9,308 bases of DNA from Gammaproteobacteria bacterium. GTDB lineage: Bacteria > Pseudomonadota > Gammaproteobacteria > Arenicellales > Arenicellaceae. Made by a program: the position numbers and the translations under genes. The notes beneath the pieces are model-generated. The model searched no databases. It saw nothing but the letters and a program-made list of their open reading frames with translations, and was not told the DNA's origin. The stretch's first letter is position 1; each line of letters opens with the position of its first letter. Of this stretch, positions 6,478-9,308 are shown piece by piece. The stretch lies in NCBI GenBank assembly GCA_003485905.1, contig DNHK01000003.1, positions 1 to 9,308 on the forward strand, written 5' to 3'.

Positions 6478-7887
6478 ATGATTCCAGTAATTCTTTCTGG
6501 CGGTTCCGGCACTCGTTTGTGGCCATTCTCCCGCAGCATGTACCCCAAACAGTTTTTACCACTGGTCACTGAACAAACGATGCTGCAGGAGACCATTTTA
6601 CGTGTCGCCGATGTACCGGATATTCAAGCCCCGGTAATCGTTTGCAATGAAGATCATCGATTTATTGTCGCGGAACAATTGCGTGCTATTGATGTGCAAG
6701 CTAAATCAATAATTTTAGAGCCGGTTGGCCGCAATACAGCTCCTGCAATTGCTCTGGCTGCCTTGACAATTACGCAGGGCGCACAGGATGCAGATGACAT
6801 TATGCTGGTACTCCCTGCAGACCATGTGATTGGCGATATTGAATCCTTTTACAGTGCGCTTGCAGTGGCCAAAGACGCGGCCCAGGATGGTCAGTTGGTA
6901 ACATTTGGAATAGTCCCAACTCAAGCTGAAACGGGATATGGCTATATAAAAGCACCGGGCAAGGAAGCGATAAACCACGTGCAAGAGTTTGTTGAAAAGC
7001 CAGATTTGAACACCGCCCAAAAGTATCTTGAGTCAGGTGAGTATTACTGGAATAGCGGTATGTTTATGTTCAAGGCCTCACGGTATTTGGAAGTGTTAGG
7101 CCAAACTGCTCCTGATATTTTAGCGGCCTGCGAGAAAGCAGTATCTAAAACTACCGATGATATGGATTTTACTCGAGTCGATAAAGACGCATTCGAATCG
7201 AGCCCAGACGATTCAATTGATTACGCAGTAATGGAGAAAACCCAAGATGCCGGCTTAGTGCCACTGAGTGCCCAGTGGAGTGACGTTGGTTCCTGGGCAA
7301 GTTTATGGGATGTGCTACCTAAAGACGCAAGTGGTAATACGGCCCGGGGCGATGTCATAACCGAAGATACCACCGGCTGTTATATTCAGGCAGATACCAA
7401 ACTGGTGAGTACGCTAGGCTTAAAAGACATAGTCGTAGTAGAAACAGATGATGCAGTTTTAGTAGCGGCGAAAGATCGAGTTCAAAACGTAAAAGAAATT
7501 GTAAACAGCTTAAAGCAAGAAAATCGCCCAGAAACTAAGCTACACCGAAAAGTTTATCGACCTTGGGGTAGTTATGATTCTGTTGATAGCGGTGAAAAGT
7601 TTCAAGTAAAACGAATCGTTGTAAAACCCGGTGCTAAGCTTTCATTGCAAATGCACCACCACAGAGCTGAACATTGGGTGGTGGTAAGTGGTATCGCGGA
7701 AGTAACTAATGGCGACAAAACAATTACACTCGATGAAAACGAATCCACATATATTCCTATCGGGGTTAAGCATTCGCTTGCAAATCTGGGCAGTGAGCCG
7801 CTAGAAATTATCGAGGTGCAATCGGGTAGTTACCTTGGAGAAGATGATATCGTACGTTTTGATGATATCTATGGACGTGCTACATGA
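6478..7887 (+). CDS. manC: Mannose-1-phosphate guanylyltransferase with mannose-6-phosphate isomerase domain
   Basis: A 469-residue protein of the ManC/AlgA type II family (family members are typically about 470-480). The N-terminal nucleotidyltransferase domain makes GDP-mannose from mannose-1-phosphate and GTP: GGSGTRLWPFSRSMYPKQFLPL (8-29), LEPVGRNTAPAIALAA (80-95), LPADHVI (112-118), the FVEKP motif (171-175) and YWNSGMF (190-196). The C-terminal cupin domain has RPWGSY (361-366), QMHHHRAEHW (391-400), with the likely metal-binding histidines, and GSYLGEDDIVRFDDIYGR (450-467). It could therefore also isomerise fructose-6-phosphate to mannose-6-phosphate. No phosphomannomutase is present in the window. 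GGA ends 10 nt before the ATG. The gene lies 49 bp after fcl and supplies the Gmd substrate. The last four codons and the stop lie in a 20-bp tandem duplication. Confidence 0.96.
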   Translation: MIPVILSGGSGTRLWPFSRSMYPKQFLPLVTEQTMLQETILRVADVPDIQAPVIVCNEDHRFIVAEQLRAIDVQAKSIILEPVGRNTAPAIALAALTITQGAQDADDIMLVLPADHVIGDIESFYSALAVAKDAAQDGQLVTFGIVPTQAETGYGYIKAPGKEAINHVQEFVEKPDLNTAQKYLESGEYYWNSGMFMFKASRYLEVLGQTAPDILAACEKAVSKTTDDMDFTRVDKDAFESSPDDSIDYAVMEKTQDAGLVPLSAQWSDVGSWASLWDVLPKDASGNTARGDVITEDTTGCYIQADTKLVSTLGLKDIVVVETDDAVLVAAKDRVQNVKEIVNSLKQENRPETKLHRKVYRPWGSYDSVDSGEKFQVKRIVVKPGAKLSLQMHHHRAEHWVVVSGIAEVTNGDKTITLDENESTYIPIGVKHSLANLGSEPLEIIEVQSGSYLGEDDIVRFDDIYGRAT

Positions 7888-7913
7888 GTTAGAGACGTGC
7901 TACGTGAGTTAGA
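7874..7913 (+). repeat. 20-bp tandem duplication across the manC stop codon
   Basis: Units 7874-7893 and 7894-7913 are adjacent and differ only at the eleventh base (A in the first, G in the second). The first unit holds the last manC codons and the TGA, and the second lies just after it. This is the signature of replication slippage or a small tandem duplication. The duplication does not alter the ManC protein. Confidence 0.9.
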
Positions 7914-7974
7914 AAAGTGAAGTATTTGATGGATAGATGTAAGAGTTGAGTAGGAAAAGGAATAAAGAAAAAAT

Positions 7975-8345
7975 ATGGAACGAGGTTATTTAAAACGTTA
8001 TTCGGAAGTGTGGGAACTATTATTTCGAATATTAGATATCGCGATTATTGTTGCTTGCGCTTACGTCGTTTACTGGTATCGATTTTCTAGCACAAGTTTA
8101 CCAAGCAACTATATTTTATCGATTTTTGTTGCCTGTTTGATCACAATTGTAGTGTTTAATTGGTTTTTAGTTTATGGAGGTCAGCGCGGTATCTCGATTT
8201 ATAAAGAACTTAGTAGACTCGCCATTTCCTGGGGAGTAGTGGTTCTAAGTATTGGTACACTAACTTTTCTAACTAAAACTGGCGCGAGTTATTCAAGACT
8301 TTGGGCCGGGTGGACTTTTTTTTGTTCGTTTGTCGGTTTTGTCAG
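7975..8345 (+). pseudogene. Truncated WcaJ-type undecaprenyl-phosphate sugar phosphotransferase, N-terminal membrane part only
   Basis: From the ATG at 7975, with A/G-rich sequence upstream (AAGGA about 13 nt away), about 124 residues resemble the membrane domain of WcaJ-type initiating transferases. There are hydrophobic segments at about residues 15-35, 46-67, 84-100 and 108-124, and the SRLWAGWTFF stretch that precedes the last helix in that family. The family normally continues for more than 300 further residues, including the C-terminal bacterial sugar transferase domain that performs catalysis; none of it is present. After about 8340-8350 the frame runs on to a stop at 8467-8469, but its residues there are an out-of-frame reading of protease DNA. 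The product would be a catalytically dead membrane stub. It follows manC by 87 bp, a normal place for such a gene. Cause: deletion/recombination, or possibly a chimeric assembly. Confidence 0.75.
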
Positions 8346-8644
8346 TATTAGGGATGGGGAGTGCTCTGCAGCTACCTATAAGCAGCGCAACCGGGATTGT
8401 GTCTGCGTTAAACGTGAAGTTACCGGGCCGCAAAGGCTCGCACCTTATTCAAACCGATGTGGCGATTAACCCGGGATCTTCGGGTGGGCCTCTATTGAAT
8501 AGTAACGGTGACGTGGTTGGCATGATCAGCCAAATTTACACAAGCACTGGAAGCTTTTCGGGCACCTCTTTTGCAGTGCCCTCAAGCGGAATATTACGTT
8601 TGTTGAACAAATGGGATGTGGTCTCTCCGGTTCAGGGAGACTAG
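8330..8644 (+). pseudogene. C-terminal fragment of an HtrA/trypsin-like serine protease
   Basis: The frame, +1 relative to the WcaJ fragment, encodes SVLGMGSALQLPISSATGIVSALN, then IQTDVAINPGSSGGPLLNSNGDVVGMI, then FSGTSFAVPSS. This is the second half of a DegP/HtrA-type protease domain: the GSSGGP motif carries the catalytic serine (residue 51 of the frame), with the substrate-binding strand after it. The half with the catalytic histidine and aspartate is absent, and no PDZ domain follows, so it cannot be an active protease. Translation could begin only at a TTG at 8330 or later codons, with no credible RBS. Homology starts at about 8335-8345, exactly where WcaJ homology stops. Its stop is 8 bp from the stop of the convergent gmd-like gene. 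Confidence 0.8.
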
Positions 8645-8652
8645 CTGAATAG

Positions 8653-9308
8653 TTAGCTCACAGCCTGAAGACGTTCGTTTTCATGCTTTACCATCATTGC
8701 GACAACGTCGTGCATTTTGTATTTGGCTTTCCAATTCAGTGTATTAAGTGCTTTTGAAGGGTTAGCCAAGCTTTCTGCAATATCCGTCGGTCTAAGCAAT
8801 GCCGGGTCTGCGATCACGTGTTTTTCCCAATCTAAATCCAGTTCCTGAAACGCAGCTGCAATGAACTCTTGTAATGAGTAGCTGGCTCCGGTGGCGATTA
8901 CATAATCATTAGGATCTTCTTGCTGCAGCATTAGCCACATTGCTTCTATGTATTCTGGCGCCCAACCCCAATCTCTAATAATATTAATATTTCCAATTAC
9001 TAGGTTGTTTAATTGTTTTTTATGAATTAACTTAACAGAAGAAATAATCTTTTGAGTTACAAAATTTTCATTTCTTCTTAGAGACTCGTGATTAAAAAGA
9101 AATATATTATAAATTCGAAGAAAATTATTTTTTGAATAATAATTGGCAAAATCATAATTTATTTTTTTTGACAATGCATATGGGCTTCTTGGATTTAAAT
9201 CCGAATCCTCACATGCATCATAATCGAGTGTTTCACCAAAACATTCACTTGATAAAGCATTAAATATTTTACTATCGGGCGAATTATTTTTTACAGCTTC
9301 AAGTATAT
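8653..9308 (-). CDS. Second GDP-mannose 4,6-dehydratase-family gene, partial (N terminus beyond the window)
   Basis: The minus-strand frame stays open from the TAA at 8653-8655 to the right edge, about 217 residues. A TTG at 9174 could be mistaken for a start, but the frame upstream reads ALSSECFGETLDYD and then LNPRSPYALSKK, the SDR catalytic serine and Y-x-x-x-K region, so the gene starts outside the window. Further motifs are LFNHESLRRNENFVTQKI, RDWGWAPEYIEAMWLMLQQ, YVIATGASYSLQEFI and LLRPTDIAESLANPSKAL, matching the order in Gmd. It lacks the insertion before the RPAEV-like motif present in the gmd at 4317, so it is a divergent paralog. Product: probably GDP-4-keto-6-deoxymannose for a deoxyhexose such as rhamnose, talose or perosamine; the final sugar cannot be told. 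GC is about 45% from 8653 to 8970 but about 24% from there to the edge. Confidence 0.88.
   Translation of the reverse strand, partial: ILEAVKNNSPDSKIFNALSSECFGETLDYDACEDSDLNPRSPYALSKKINYDFANYYSKNNFLRIYNIFLFNHESLRRNENFVTQKIISSVKLIHKKQLNNLVIGNINIIRDWGWAPEYIEAMWLMLQQEDPNDYVIATGASYSLQEFIAAAFQELDLDWEKHVIADPALLRPTDIAESLANPSKALNTLNWKAKYKMHDVVAMMVKHENERLQAVS

Noticed and set aside
8640..8660. Bidirectional terminator between the convergent protease fragment and gmd paralog
   Set aside because: Only short AGCT/AGCT symmetry is present, with no GC-rich stem and no T-run on either strand.
1..9308. CRISPR arrays, tRNA or rRNA genes, insertion sequences
   Set aside because: No regularly spaced repeats, no cloverleaf or rRNA segments and no transposase frame were seen on either strand.

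Overview
The window looks like part of a surface-polysaccharide (O-antigen, capsule or exopolysaccharide) locus of a gammaproteobacterium, with an accessory region on its left and a rearranged zone on its right. GC is moderate, roughly 45-50% by eye. The proteins resemble the WbpL/WbpM, Gmd/Fcl/ManC and WcaJ families of Pseudomonas and enterobacteria. A marine Cellvibrionales-like host is possible, but nothing here fixes the taxon.

Left region (1-1216). Two leftward genes encode a small ribbon-helix-helix protein and a minimal nucleotidyltransferase, a toxin-antitoxin-like pair. A perfect 14-bp-arm palindrome abuts the nucleotidyltransferase ATG. Next to it, reading rightward, is a ~250-bp stretch with no credible protein. 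It has several perfect hairpins, six GGA motifs (three as GGATGA, two exposed in short stem-loops and one in the terminator loop) and ends in a strong intrinsic terminator. I read it as a candidate small RNA, possibly of the CsrA/RsmA-sequestering (CsrB/RsmY/RsmZ) type. This is the most novel signal in the window.

Central region (1217-7887). A leftward WecA/WbpL-type undecaprenyl-phosphate sugar-1-phosphate transferase is divergent from a rightward series: wbpM-type UDP-GlcNAc 4,6-dehydratase, gmd, fcl and manC. ManC makes GDP-mannose, and Gmd and Fcl convert it to GDP-L-fucose. The WbpM-like enzyme makes a UDP-4-keto-6-deoxy-HexNAc, a precursor of FucNAc or QuiNAc. The WbpL-like enzyme would load such a HexNAc-1-phosphate onto undecaprenyl phosphate. 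Glycosyltransferases, flippase and polymerase are not in the window.

Right region (7874-9308). This part is scrambled. A 20-bp tandem duplication spans the manC stop codon. A WcaJ-like initiating transferase is cut after about 124 residues and runs into the C-terminal half of an HtrA/trypsin-like protease in another frame. The protease stop is 8 bp from the convergent stop of a second gmd-family gene, which runs off the right edge. GC in that gene drops from about 45% to about 24% at a sharp point near 8970, as expected for a mosaic formed by recombination with AT-rich DNA.
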